64,000 nucleotides of DNA from Ferrovibrio sp. MS7. GTDB lineage: Bacteria > Pseudomonadota > Alphaproteobacteria > Ferrovibrionales > Ferrovibrionaceae. Shown here in pieces: positions 36,785-45,899 of this stretch. Every line of letters begins with the position of its first letter. Position 1 is the first letter of the stretch. A program made the translations under genes and the position numbers. Location: assembly GCF_038404985.1 (NCBI RefSeq), contig NZ_JBBKBA010000001.1:648001-712000 (forward strand), read 5' to 3'. The notes under the pieces are model-generated. The model searched no databases, was not told the DNA's origin, and worked only from the letters and a program-made list of their open reading frames with translations.

Positions 36785-37846
36785 ATGAACACGGCCCTTC
36801 CCCCAAGTCCCAAGCCCTTTCTCCGCGCCCTGAACGGCGAGCCCCAGGCCCGGCCACCGATCTGGCTGATGCGTCAGGCTGGCCGCTACCTGCCGGAATA
36901 CCGCGCCACCCGCGCCCAGGCCGGCAGCTTCCTGGACCTCTGCTACAATCCCGACCTTGCCACCGAAGTCACGCTGCAGCCGATCCGCCGCTTCGGCTTC
37001 GATGCCGCGATCCTGTTCGCCGATATCCTGCTGCTGCCGCATGCGCTGGGCCAGGGCCTGACCTTCAAGGAAGGCGAGGGGCCGCTGCTGGAGGCCATCC
37101 GCACCGAGGGCGAGTTGGTGAAGCTGAACCCGGGCAACATCCACCAGCGGCTGGCCCCGGTCTATGAAGCCGTGGCACGGATCAAGGCGGCCCTGCCGCC
37201 CGAGACGACGCTGATCGGCTTTGCCGGCGCGCCCTGGACGGTGGCGACCTACATGCTGGAAGGCCGTGGCGGCAACGACCAGGCGGCGGCCAAGATGTGG
37301 GCCTATGGCAACCCGAAGGGCCTCGACCGCCTGCTGGCCCTGCTCGCCGATGCCACCGTCGAGTATCTCGACCGGCAAATCCAGGCTGGTGCCGAGGTCG
37401 TACAATTATTCGATACCTGGGCTGGTGTGCTGCCCGATGAACCGTTCCAGCGCTGCTGCGTGGTACCCGTGAAATCGATCATCAGCCGGCTCAAGGCGAA
37501 GCATCCGGGCGTCAAGGTGATTGCCTTCCCGCGCGGCGCGGGGGTGAATTACGCCGGTTTCCAGACCGCCACCGGTGCCGATGCGCTGGGCATCGACTAC
37601 ACCCTGCCGCTCGGCTGGGCCCGCGACCATCTGTGGAGCCGCGGCACCGTGGTGCAGGGCAATCTCGATCCCCGCCTGCTGCTGGCCGGCGGCAGCCTGC
37701 TGGCCGAGGCGGTGCAACGGTTACTCACCACCTTCCAGGGCCGCAATTACGTTTTCAATCTCGGCCATGGCATCCTGCCGGAAACCCCGGTGGCGCATGT
37801 CGAGCAACTGCTGGCCCTGGTGCGCGGCGCCCATGCGGCGGCGTGA
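36785..37846 (+). CDS. hemE: uroporphyrinogen decarboxylase
   Basis: A 353-residue enzyme converting uroporphyrinogen III to coproporphyrinogen III in heme synthesis. The signature RPPIWLMRQAGRYLPEYR near residue 22 includes the catalytic Arg residues. FGFDAAILFADILLLPHALGQGL contains the substrate-binding Asp, and GFAGAPWTVATYMLEG the second family motif. AGGAAAGG lies upstream of the ATG. It is the first gene right of the predicted origin and heads hemE-hemH-hemJ. Confidence 0.97.
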   Translation: MNTALPPSPKPFLRALNGEPQARPPIWLMRQAGRYLPEYRATRAQAGSFLDLCYNPDLATEVTLQPIRRFGFDAAILFADILLLPHALGQGLTFKEGEGPLLEAIRTEGELVKLNPGNIHQRLAPVYEAVARIKAALPPETTLIGFAGAPWTVATYMLEGRGGNDQAAAKMWAYGNPKGLDRLLALLADATVEYLDRQIQAGAEVVQLFDTWAGVLPDEPFQRCCVVPVKSIISRLKAKHPGVKVIAFPRGAGVNYAGFQTATGADALGIDYTLPLGWARDHLWSRGTVVQGNLDPRLLLAGGSLLAEAVQRLLTTFQGRNYVFNLGHGILPETPVAHVEQLLALVRGAHAAA

Positions 37847-37869
37847 CCTGCCATGAAACCTGAGCAACC

Positions 37870-38886
37870 ATGAAAACCGCCGTCATCCTGTTCAATCTTG
37901 GTGGCCCGGACAGTCCGGCGGCCGTGCAGCCGTTTCTGTTCAACCTGTTCAATGATCCGGCGATCATCCGGCTGCCCGGTTTGCCGCGCTGGCTGCTGGC
38001 CAAGCTGATCTCGCGCCGCCGCGCGCCAGTGGCACGGGAAATCTATGCCAAGCTGGGGGGGCGATCGCCGATCCTGCCGGAAACCGAAGCGCAGGCGCGA
38101 GCGCTGGAAGCTGCCATGGGCCCGGATTACCGCTGCTTCATTGCCATGCGCTACTGGAAGCCTTTCGCCGCCGATGCCGCGAAGGCCGCGAAGGACTGGG
38201 GTGCCGAGCGTCTCCTGCTGCTGCCGCTCTACCCGCAATTCTCCACCACCACCTCGGCCTCCAGCCTGCTCGACTGGAAACGCGCCGCTGCCGCTGCTGG
38301 CCTCGAGCTGCCGACCGCGACGATTGGCTGCTACCCCACCGAAGCAGGCTTCATCGCTGCGCAGGCGTCATTGATCCGCGACAAGCTGGCACAAGCCGGC
38401 GGTCAGCCATACCGGCTGCTGTTTTCAGCCCATGGCCTGCCGAAGAAGATCATCACCGCCGGCGATCCCTATCAGTGGCAGGTGGAGCAGACGGCGGCAG
38501 CGATTGTCGCGGCACTCGGTATCCCTGATCTCGATTGGCAGGTTTGCTACCAGAGCCGGGTCGGGCCATTGGAATGGATCGGCCCGGCCACCGATGCCGA
38601 GATCGAGCGCGCCGGCCGCGATGGCAAGGCCATCGTGCTGGCGCCCATCGCCTTTGTCTCGGAGCATTCCGAAACCCTGGTGGAACTGGACATCGAGTAT
38701 GGCGAGCTGGCCCATGAAAAAGGCGTGCCGGCCTATCATCGCGTTGCCACCGTGGGCATTGCCCCGGATTTCATTCAAGGTCTGGCCCGGCTGGCGCGCG
38801 GCGCGGTGTATGATGGCTCGGTCTGCAGCCAGGAAAGCCGCCGGCTTTGTCCGACAAATTTCAGCGGCTGCGCCTGCCGGTCGTGA
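37870..38886 (+). CDS. hemH: ferrochelatase, probably [2Fe-2S]-containing
   Basis: A 338-residue enzyme inserting Fe2+ into protoporphyrin IX. LFNLGGPDSPAAVQPFLFNLF is the family N-terminus; LLFSAHGLPKKII carries the catalytic His and VLAPIAFVSEHSETLVELDIEY the conserved Glu region. The C-terminus has Cys327, Cys334 and Cys336 (C-x6-C-x-C), and Cys154 lies internally (IGCYPTE). This is the ligand arrangement reported for [2Fe-2S] ferrochelatases of Mycobacterium and some alphaproteobacteria. It lies 23 bp after hemE. Confidence 0.95.
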   Translation: MKTAVILFNLGGPDSPAAVQPFLFNLFNDPAIIRLPGLPRWLLAKLISRRRAPVAREIYAKLGGRSPILPETEAQARALEAAMGPDYRCFIAMRYWKPFAADAAKAAKDWGAERLLLLPLYPQFSTTTSASSLLDWKRAAAAAGLELPTATIGCYPTEAGFIAAQASLIRDKLAQAGGQPYRLLFSAHGLPKKIITAGDPYQWQVEQTAAAIVAALGIPDLDWQVCYQSRVGPLEWIGPATDAEIERAGRDGKAIVLAPIAFVSEHSETLVELDIEYGELAHEKGVPAYHRVATVGIAPDFIQGLARLARGAVYDGSVCSQESRRLCPTNFSGCACRS

Positions 38887-38916
38887 GAGTAAAAGCTTTG
38901 AGAGGTAAGGATTCCC

Positions 38917-39342
38917 ATGCTCTATGACTGGCTTAAGGCGCTGCATGTGATCAGCGTGATCGCCTGGATGGCGGGCATGCTCTATCTGCCCCGGCTTTAC
39001 GTTTACCATGTCGATGCCGAGACCAGCTCGAAGCAATCTGAAACCTTCAAGGTAATGGAGCGCCGGCTGCTGCGCGCCATCATCAACCCGGCAATGCTTT
39101 CGGCTTGGATTTTCGGGCTTTTATTGGCCTGGCAGGGCAATCACTGGTCGTCCGGCTGGTTTCACGGCAAGCTTTTGCTGCTGCTCGGCATGCAGTTGAT
39201 CCATGCCGGCTATGCCCGCTGGCGCCGGCATTTCGCTGAAGATGCAAATATTCACACGGCGCGTTTCTACCGGGTGATGAATGAAGTCCCCACCTTGCTG
39301 ATGATCGGCATTGTGATACTGGTCATAGTGAAACCTTTTTAA
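38917..39342 (+). CDS. hemJ: protoporphyrinogen IX oxidase HemJ
   Basis: A 141-residue inner-membrane protein with four hydrophobic helices. LYDWLKALHVISVIAWMAGMLYLPRLYVYHV includes the conserved His needed for heme-dependent protoporphyrinogen oxidation, and VMERRLLRAIINPAM and ARFYRVMNEVPTLLMI are family motifs. AAGGA precedes the ATG at 38917. Together with hemE and hemH it covers three late heme steps. In many alphaproteobacteria the next gene is rho; here an efflux operon follows instead. Confidence 0.95.
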   Translation: MLYDWLKALHVISVIAWMAGMLYLPRLYVYHVDAETSSKQSETFKVMERRLLRAIINPAMLSAWIFGLLLAWQGNHWSSGWFHGKLLLLLGMQLIHAGYARWRRHFAEDANIHTARFYRVMNEVPTLLMIGIVILVIVKPF

Positions 39343-39366
39343 ACCCAAGTATGAGCGATTAAACCA

Positions 39367-39382
39367 ATTCGCACTTGCGAAT
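39367..39382. promoter_or_regulatory. perfect palindrome upstream of the RND efflux operon
   Basis: ATTCGCA-CT-TGCGAAT is a perfect 7-2-7 inverted repeat in the 67-bp gap between hemJ and the efflux adaptor gene, 27 bp before the adaptor ATG. It resembles an operator, but no regulator is encoded nearby and its binder is unknown. Confidence 0.55.
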
Positions 39383-39409
39383 GAACCGCGCCGCCCTATT
39401 AATGGCGCC

Positions 39410-40630
39410 ATGCAAAATCATACTTCTCCCCGCTCCGCCATCGCCGCCGCCCTGGCGCTGATTGCTTCCCTTGGCTTTACCTCGACGGCCCTGGCCCAGA
39501 TGGGGCCGGGCGGCCCGCCGCCGGTGACGGTGGCAAAGCCGGTGGTCAAGGATATCGTCGAGATGGACGAATATACCGGCCGCTTCGAAGCCTCGGCGAG
39601 CGTGGACGTGCGGGCACGGGTGAACGGCTTCATCGACAGCATGCCGTTCAAGGAAGGCGCCCAGGTCAAGGAAGGCGAGCTGCTGGTGGTGATCGACCGC
39701 CGGCCGTATCAGGCCAGCCTGAACCAGGCCCAGGCCAGCCTCAACGCGGTGCAGACCCGTGTCGACCTGGCCAAGCTGGAATTCGAACGCTATGAGCGCC
39801 TGGCGCGCAGCGGCACCGCCGCCGAGGCCCAGCTCGACCAGCGCCGCCAGGCCCTGCTCTCGGCCCAGGCCGATCTTGCCGGCGCCCGCGCCGCGGTGGA
39901 AACCACCCGCCTGAACCTGAGCTTCACCGAGATCCGCGCGCCCATCGCCGGCCGCATCAGCCGCAAGCTGGTGACCGAAGGCAACCTGGTGCGCGAGAAC
40001 GAGACCCTGCTGACCACCATCGTGGCGCAGGATCCGATCTACTTCTATTTCGACATCGATGAGCGGTCCTTCCTGGCCTATCAGCGCCTGGCCCGCGAGG
40101 GTGCGCCGAGCAGCAACGGCAATGGCGGGCGTTCCTTGGAAATCGCCATCGCTTTGGCCGACGAGAAGGGCTTCCCGCATAAGGGCAACCTCACCTTCAC
40201 CGATAACCGCCTGGATGCCGCCACCGGCACCATGCGGCTGCGCGCCACGCTGGAAAACAAGGACCTGTTCCTCACCCCTGGCCTGTTCGGCCGCATCGCC
40301 GTGCCGGGCAGCCCGAAATACCGTGGCGTGCTGGTGCCGGATGAAGCCATCCTCACCGATCTCGGCCGCCGCTTCGTCTATGTGGTGGAAGCCGATGGCA
40401 GCGTGCGCCAGCAGCCGGTAAAGCTCGGTTCGCGTACCGACAATTACCGCATCGTCCGCGAAGGCCTGAAGGGTGAAGAGACCGTGGTGATCAATGGCCT
40501 GCAGCGCGTGCGCATGGGCGGCGGCAAGGTGACGCCGATGCCGGTGCAACTGCCCGAGACCTGGGCCGGCCTGATGGCCCTGCCGCAGCCTAAGCCTCCT
40601 GGCGGCGGCGCCGCGCCGGCGAAGCAGTAA
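39410..40630 (+). CDS. RND efflux periplasmic adaptor subunit (MFP)
   Basis: A 406-residue adaptor bridging the inner-membrane pump and an outer-membrane channel. The signal peptide (AIAAALALIASLGFTSTALAQ) is followed by the biotinyl-lipoyl half-motifs (GFIDSMPFKEGAQVKEGELLVVIDRRPYQ and LNLSFTEIRAPIAGRISRKLVTEGNLV). A coiled-coil hairpin lies between them (about residues 100-160), and beta-barrel and membrane-proximal domains complete it. The RND pump gene follows 11 bp downstream. No TolC-like channel is in the operon. Substrates cannot be predicted. Confidence 0.94.
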   Translation: MQNHTSPRSAIAAALALIASLGFTSTALAQMGPGGPPPVTVAKPVVKDIVEMDEYTGRFEASASVDVRARVNGFIDSMPFKEGAQVKEGELLVVIDRRPYQASLNQAQASLNAVQTRVDLAKLEFERYERLARSGTAAEAQLDQRRQALLSAQADLAGARAAVETTRLNLSFTEIRAPIAGRISRKLVTEGNLVRENETLLTTIVAQDPIYFYFDIDERSFLAYQRLAREGAPSSNGNGGRSLEIAIALADEKGFPHKGNLTFTDNRLDAATGTMRLRATLENKDLFLTPGLFGRIAVPGSPKYRGVLVPDEAILTDLGRRFVYVVEADGSVRQQPVKLGSRTDNYRIVREGLKGEETVVINGLQRVRMGGGKVTPMPVQLPETWAGLMALPQPKPPGGGAAPAKQ

Positions 40631-40641
40631 GGCAGGCAGCC

Positions 40642-43600
40642 ATGAAATTCGGTCATTTCTTCGTCGACCGCCCGATCTTCGCGGCGGTCGTCTCCATCGT
40701 CACTGTCATCCTCGGTGTCATCGCCTTCCGTTTCCTCCCCGTCACGGAGTATCCGGAAATCGCGCCGCCGCAGATCAACGTCACTGCCGCCTATCCCGGT
40801 GCCGATGCCGAGACCGTGGCCCGCACCGTGGCGACGCCGATCGAGCAGGAGATCAACGGCGTCGAGAACATGCTCTACATGTCGTCGTATTCGACGGCCA
40901 ACGGCGTGATGCAGCTCACCATCACCTTCCGCCCGGGCACCAACCTGGATACCGCCCAGGTGCAGGTGCAGAACCGCGTCTCGATTGCCGAGCCGCGCCT
41001 GCCGGAAGAAGTGCGCCGCCAGGGCATCACCACCAACAAGCAGGCCGGCGACTTCATCATGGTCGTGCATCTGCTCTCGCCCGATAAGCGCTACGACGAG
41101 CTTTACATCGCCAACTACATGCAGATGCGCATCCGCGAGCAGCTGCTGCGGCTGAACGGCGTCGGCAATGTCATCGTGTTCGGCGGCAGTGAATACTCGA
41201 TCCGCATCTGGCTCGATCCGGACCGGCTGTCGTCCTACGGCCTTGCCGCCACCGACGTGGTGCAGGCGTTGCAGGCGCAGAATGTGCAGGTCTCGGGCGG
41301 TACGCTCGGCCAGCAGCCGGCGCCCGACAACAACGCGCTGCAGGCCATCGTCACCACGCAGGGCCGCTTCGAGGATGTGCGCCAGTTCCGCGAGGTGATC
41401 ATCAAGTCCGGCAGCGGCGGCCGCCTGGTGCGGCTGCGCGATGTCGCCCGCGTCGAACTTGGCGCCAAGGATTACAACAGCCGTTCCTATCTCGACGGCC
41501 AGACGGCAGTGGCGCTTGGCATCTTCCAGCGCCCCGGCACCAACGCGCTGGAAACCGCCCAGAGCGTCATTAACCGGATGAACGAGCTGAAGCAGGATTT
41601 CCCGCCGGGCCTGGAATACACCATCGTCTATAACCCGACCGAGTTCATCGCCCAGTCGGTGGACGAAGTGTACAAGACGCTGATCGAAGCCATCATCCTG
41701 GTCGCCCTGGTGGTGCTGGTGTTCCTGCAGAACTGGCGCGCGGCACTGATTCCGATCCTGGCGATTCCCGTGTCGCTGATCGGCACCTTCGCGCTGATGC
41801 TGGCCTTCGGCTTCACGCTGAACGTGCTGAGCCTGTTCGGCCTGGTGCTGGCCATCGGCATCGTGGTCGACGACGCCATCGTGGTGGTGGAGAATATCGA
41901 GCGCAACATTGCCGAGGGCCTAAGCCCACGCGATGCCGCGCATGAGACCATGGATGAAGTGGGTACGGCGGTGATCGCCATCGCCGTGGTGCTCTCGGCG
42001 GTGTTCATCCCCACCGCCTTCATCCCCGGCATCTCCGGCCAGTTTTACAAGCAGTTCGCGCTTACCATTGCCGGCGCCACCATCCTCTCGGCGTTCAACT
42101 CGCTCACGCTGTCACCCGCCTTGGGTGCCATTCTGCTCAAGGCGCATGCCAAGCGCGATGCCGGCTACAAGCCCGGTTTCTTCGGCCGGCTGGCCGGCGG
42201 GTTCAATACCGGCTTCGAGAAGATGAGCAATTCCTATGCGCGCGGCATCAACGGCATCGTCAAGCGCCGCCTGCTGATGCTCGGCTTCTACGGTGTCCTG
42301 GTGGCGGCGACGGTATTCCTGTTCCGCACCGTGCCGCAGGGCTTCATTCCGCCGCTGGATCGTGGCTATGCCATCGTGGTGATCCAGTTGCCCGATGGTG
42401 CTTCGCTCAGCCGCACCGACGAGGTGACGCAGAAGGCAACCAAGCTGATCGAAGGCACGCCGGGTGTGGCCAACGTGGTGGCGATTCCGGGCTTCAACGG
42501 CGCCACCTTCACCAATGCGTCGAACGCCTCGGTGATCTTCACGCCGTTCACCAAGTTCGAGGAACGCCTGCCGCAGGGCCTTACCGCCGATGTCATCATC
42601 GGCCAGATGATCGGCAAGCTGATGCCGATCGAGGAAGCCTTTGTCATCGCCATCCCGCCGCCGGCCGTGCCGGGTATCGGTTCGGGTGGCGGTTTCAAGA
42701 TGCAGTTGCAGAACCGGACCTCGGATGACGTGCGGCCGCTGCTCGCCGCTGCCTATCAGATGATGGGCCGGGCGCAGCAGACACCGGGCGTCACCGGCGT
42801 GTTCACCACCTTCTCGGCTTCCTCGCCGCAGGTCTTCCTCGAGATCGACCGCACCAAGGCGCAGATGCTGAATGTGCCGCTAAGCAGTGTATTCCAGACC
42901 CTGCAGGTCAATCTCGGCTCGGCCTATGTGAACGACTTCAACGCCTTCGGCCGTATCTTCCAGGTGCGTGCCCAGGCCGACCAGCAGTTCCGCCTCGACC
43001 AGGACCACATCCTGAATCTCAAGGTGCGCTCGGCCAGCGGCGATCTGGTGCCGCTGGGCAGCATTATCGAGATCAAGGAATCCTCCGGCCCCGACCTGAT
43101 CCAGCGCTACAACATGTATGTGTCTGTGCCGCTGCAGGGCAACACGCCGCCCGGCGTCTCCACCGGCCAGTCGCTCAGCGTGATGGAGAATCTGGCGGCC
43201 AGCGTGCTGGAGCCGGGCCAGGGTTTCGAGTGGACCGAAATCGCCCTGCAGGAACGCATGACCGGCAACACCGCGCTGTTCGTGTTCGCGCTGGCCATCG
43301 TGTTCGTGTTCCTGGCGCTGGCGGCCCAGTATGAAAGCTGGGTGCTGCCGCTGGCGATCATGCTGATCGTGCCGATGAGCATGCTGTTCGCGCTCGCCGG
43401 TGTGAAATTCACCGGGCTCGACAACAACGTGCTGGTACAGATCGGCCTGGTGGTGCTGATCGGTCTGGCGGCGAAGAACGCCATCCTGATCGTGGAATTC
43501 GCCCGCCAGCTCGAACATCAGGGCAAGAATACGGTAGAGGCGGTGGTGGAAGCTTGCCGCCTGCGCCTGCGCCCGATCCTGATGACCGCTTTGGCCTTCA

Positions 43601-43806
43601 TCCTCGGCGTGCTGCCGCTGGTGACGGCGTCGGGTGCCGGCGCCGAAATGCGCCGCTCGCTCGGCACCGCGGTGTTCTACGGCATGATCGGCGTCACCCT
43701 GGTGGGCCTGTTCCTCACCCCGGTCTTCTACGTGGTGCTGCGCCGCTTCACCAGCGCACGCAAGGTGCAGAACGCCGCCGTGACCCATCCCGGCCCGGCG
43801 GAATAA
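40642..43806 (+). CDS. RND multidrug efflux permease (AcrB-like, HAE1 family)
   Basis: A 1054-residue inner-membrane proton/drug antiporter with twelve transmembrane segments and two large periplasmic loops. FGHFFVDRPIFAAVVSIVTVILG is the typical start. Helix 4 carries the proton-relay pair in GIVVDDAIVVVENIER and helix 10 the partner Lys in GLAAKNAILIVEFARQLE. AGGCAGG precedes the ATG. A strong terminator follows 28 bp after the stop. Length and motif order are those of functional AcrB/MexB pumps. Confidence 0.96.
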   Translation: MKFGHFFVDRPIFAAVVSIVTVILGVIAFRFLPVTEYPEIAPPQINVTAAYPGADAETVARTVATPIEQEINGVENMLYMSSYSTANGVMQLTITFRPGTNLDTAQVQVQNRVSIAEPRLPEEVRRQGITTNKQAGDFIMVVHLLSPDKRYDELYIANYMQMRIREQLLRLNGVGNVIVFGGSEYSIRIWLDPDRLSSYGLAATDVVQALQAQNVQVSGGTLGQQPAPDNNALQAIVTTQGRFEDVRQFREVIIKSGSGGRLVRLRDVARVELGAKDYNSRSYLDGQTAVALGIFQRPGTNALETAQSVINRMNELKQDFPPGLEYTIVYNPTEFIAQSVDEVYKTLIEAIILVALVVLVFLQNWRAALIPILAIPVSLIGTFALMLAFGFTLNVLSLFGLVLAIGIVVDDAIVVVENIERNIAEGLSPRDAAHETMDEVGTAVIAIAVVLSAVFIPTAFIPGISGQFYKQFALTIAGATILSAFNSLTLSPALGAILLKAHAKRDAGYKPGFFGRLAGGFNTGFEKMSNSYARGINGIVKRRLLMLGFYGVLVAATVFLFRTVPQGFIPPLDRGYAIVVIQLPDGASLSRTDEVTQKATKLIEGTPGVANVVAIPGFNGATFTNASNASVIFTPFTKFEERLPQGLTADVIIGQMIGKLMPIEEAFVIAIPPPAVPGIGSGGGFKMQLQNRTSDDVRPLLAAAYQMMGRAQQTPGVTGVFTTFSASSPQVFLEIDRTKAQMLNVPLSSVFQTLQVNLGSAYVNDFNAFGRIFQVRAQADQQFRLDQDHILNLKVRSASGDLVPLGSIIEIKESSGPDLIQRYNMYVSVPLQGNTPPGVSTGQSLSVMENLAASVLEPGQGFEWTEIALQERMTGNTALFVFALAIVFVFLALAAQYESWVLPLAIMLIVPMSMLFALAGVKFTGLDNNVLVQIGLVVLIGLAAKNAILIVEFARQLEHQGKNTVEAVVEACRLRLRPILMTALAFILGVLPLVTASGAGAEMRRSLGTAVFYGMIGVTLVGLFLTPVFYVVLRRFTSARKVQNAAVTHPGPAE

Positions 43807-43833
43807 GCCGTAAAGCCTTAAGCCAAACGAAAC

Positions 43834-43862
43834 AGCCGGCGGGTCAAACCGCCGGCTTTTTT
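43834..43862 (+). terminator. intrinsic terminator of the RND efflux operon
   Basis: AGCCGGCGG and CCGCCGGCT form a perfect 9-bp stem with a GTCAAA loop, followed by a run of six T. It lies between the convergent efflux and acyltransferase genes and may also serve the minus strand. Confidence 0.9.
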
Positions 43863-43869
43863 CATGCCG

Positions 43870-45036
43870 TCACCGCTTCGGCCCCAGGCCCAGCAGCAGG
43901 CGCGTGACCGGGTTGCTATCGGCGGCGTTACTCAAGCCGTAAGAAATTGCGCCGGCAGTGATCATCACCACCAGGAATTTCAGCGGCCACCAGGCGGCCC
44001 AGGAGAGCAGCCACCAGCCGAGCAGGATGATCACGGTCTGATGGAAGATGTAGAAGGCATAGGAATAGCGGCTGAAATCGCCGAGCCAGCGCAGCGGCAG
44101 GTTCAATTTCAGCGCCCCCCAGCCCAGCAGCATGAAGAGCCAGCCGACCTCCCCGATCAGCCGCAGCAGGCGCGGCCAGGGTTGCGGCAGAATGATCTGG
44201 CGGTCGAGGGCGGCCAGCCAGAGCAAAGTACAGGCGGCAGCCACCAGGGCGGCCTGACGCAGCAGGCCATGGATCGCCTGTTCCAGCCGGGGATGGGCGG
44301 CGATCAGCCAGCCGAGCAGTACCAGATAGAAGTAATGCGCGTGGTTGGCCCAGTCGGTGGCCAGATCATGGGTGCTGGGGAAGAGCGGCCGCAGCAGCCA
44401 TTCCCCCAGCACCACCGGCAGGCCGAGCAGGAAGGGGCGATAGCCCTCGGCAAACCAGGCGGCGAGCTTTTCCCCCCGGCCCTTGTTCAGGGCCGCGATC
44501 AGCGGCAAGGCGAGCAGGGAATAGAACAGCAGATAAGCGACGAACCAAAGATGGTGCCAGGAGAAATTCCCCGCCGGATAGCAGCATTGGGTGATATGGG
44601 GCAGGAAATCCCAATAGCTGCCGTCGAAATTCAGCGGGCTCTGGCGGTTCGGGATCTGCGGCGAAATCCGCTCGACATAGACTTGCGGCGGCACGATCAC
44701 CAGCATGCCGAAAGCCAGCGGCAGCAGCAGGCGCTTAAGCCGTTCCATGGCGATCTGGCGCTTCGAGCGTTTCGCCAGGGCATAGGCCAGACTCATGCCG
44801 GCGAGCAGGAAAAGTATCGGCATATGCCACTGGTTCAGCGCCCGCACGATGGTATCGGCCACCGCTGTGTATTGCGGGTCCTTGATATGCCACGGCTCGA
44901 TGTTGAAAAGCCGAGCGGTGTGAAACACCAGCAGCAGCAAAACCGCCAGGCTGCGCAGATTGTCGATATCGAGGCGGCGTTCTGAAGCCGGCGGGGCTGA
45001 AGCAGGGGCTGCGTTCGGCGGTTGGGGGACAAGCAT
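43870..45036 (-). CDS. acyltransferase-3 family integral membrane protein
   Basis: A 388-residue membrane protein of the acyltransferase-3/OpgC type, which moves acyl groups onto glycans or other envelope molecules. RRLDIDNLRSLAVLLLLVFHTARLF includes the catalytic His, and WHMPILFLLAGMSLAYALAKRSKRQIAMERLKRLLLPL the conserved Arg-rich loop. About ten hydrophobic helices follow. NFSWHHLWFVAYLLFY and YSYAFYIFHQTVIILLGW are family motifs. The ATG at 45036 starts a Pro/Ala-rich cytoplasmic leader; upstream codons run into tRNA-Leu and are not coding. It is divergent from the tRNA. Confidence 0.9.
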   Translation of the reverse strand: MLVPQPPNAAPASAPPASERRLDIDNLRSLAVLLLLVFHTARLFNIEPWHIKDPQYTAVADTIVRALNQWHMPILFLLAGMSLAYALAKRSKRQIAMERLKRLLLPLAFGMLVIVPPQVYVERISPQIPNRQSPLNFDGSYWDFLPHITQCCYPAGNFSWHHLWFVAYLLFYSLLALPLIAALNKGRGEKLAAWFAEGYRPFLLGLPVVLGEWLLRPLFPSTHDLATDWANHAHYFYLVLLGWLIAAHPRLEQAIHGLLRQAALVAAACTLLWLAALDRQIILPQPWPRLLRLIGEVGWLFMLLGWGALKLNLPLRWLGDFSRYSYAFYIFHQTVIILLGWWLLSWAAWWPLKFLVVMITAGAISYGLSNAADSNPVTRLLLGLGPKR

Positions 45037-45115
45037 GGCTTTTGATATCCGGTTGCGGATTTCTCTCCAGGGTCCGGTATGATAAACTATTGGCGTAGCT
45101 TCAAGGTTGGTTTTC

Positions 45116-45199
45116 GCGGGCGTGGCGAAATAGGTATACGCAAGGGTCTTAAAAACCCTCGCCTCTGGCATACGGGTTCGAGTCCCGTCGTCCGCACCA
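45116..45199 (+). tRNA. tRNA-Leu (anticodon UAA)
   Basis: An 84-nt class II tRNA: acceptor GCGGGCG pairs with CGTCCGC (one G-U), the anticodon stem AGGGT/ACCCT encloses CTTAAAA with anticodon TAA, a long variable arm follows, and the T-arm is CGGG-TTCGAGT-CCCG. CCA is encoded at 45197-45199. It reads UUA, a rare codon in such GC-rich genomes. Confidence 0.94.
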
Positions 45200-45218
45200 T
45201 TCCAGCGGTTATAGGCAT

Positions 45219-45899
45219 ATGGCAGATACTTGGCTTTCTGCGCCGATTTGGCGCGAATGGGCGGCATTGACGCGGCTGCAATGGGGCGGGCGTATTGCCT
45301 TCCGGGAGGAAGTGGCGCGCGCTGAGCGTATGATGGCTGGCGGCGAGACAAGCATAGCCGAGGCGGATTCGGGCGGTGAGTACACCACGTCATTACTCCG
45401 GCATCGCGAGGCGATGGCCGATACAGACCTGTTCTGGACGCTTATTTTCCTACGATCTTTCGCTCTGCTGGAGACACATGCGAAGCTGGTTTCACATATC
45501 GTTGAAACCCGGCGATGGGATTTGCTCTCTGGAAAACTGAGCGAGGCAGAGCTTCAGCATGTCAATTCCCGGCGACTCGAGGGCGGGATTGATGCCTGGA
45601 TGACACAAGTGTTGCGCGGCTGCGGCCAGGACTGGTCCATGGTTTACCAGGGGGTGGCCGGCATGGTGGAGGTCGCCCAGGTGCGGAATGCGATCGCTCA
45701 CGGGGTTCTGCACTGTACGGAAACCCAGCGCGAGAAGGCCCGGCGCTTGGCCTATGGCTGGCCGTTCGAGGTCGGCGAGCCGCTCCAGATAAGCTTTGGC
45801 CTGTTGCATGAGTATCGTGGCCGGATACGTTCCACCTGCCGCATTACCTGTGACGGGATTTACCACATGTATCGTGGCAGCCACCGCAATCCAGTTTGA
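45219..45899 (+). CDS. HEPN-like protein of unknown function next to tRNA-Leu
   Basis: A 226-residue mostly helical protein that I do not recognise as a named family. It contains EVAQVRNAIAHGVLHC near residue 155; the R-N-x-x-x-H core is the Rx4-6H signature of HEPN domains, many of which are RNases in toxin or defence systems. Base composition is noticeably less GC-rich than neighbouring genes, and codon use looks less biased. It starts 20 bp after the CCA end of tRNA-Leu. Two 16-bp direct repeats follow its stop. A small genomic-island remnant is a reasonable interpretation. No obvious partner nucleotidyltransferase (MNT) is adjacent. Confidence 0.6.
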   Translation: MADTWLSAPIWREWAALTRLQWGGRIAFREEVARAERMMAGGETSIAEADSGGEYTTSLLRHREAMADTDLFWTLIFLRSFALLETHAKLVSHIVETRRWDLLSGKLSEAELQHVNSRRLEGGIDAWMTQVLRGCGQDWSMVYQGVAGMVEVAQVRNAIAHGVLHCTETQREKARRLAYGWPFEVGEPLQISFGLLHEYRGRIRSTCRITCDGIYHMYRGSHRNPV

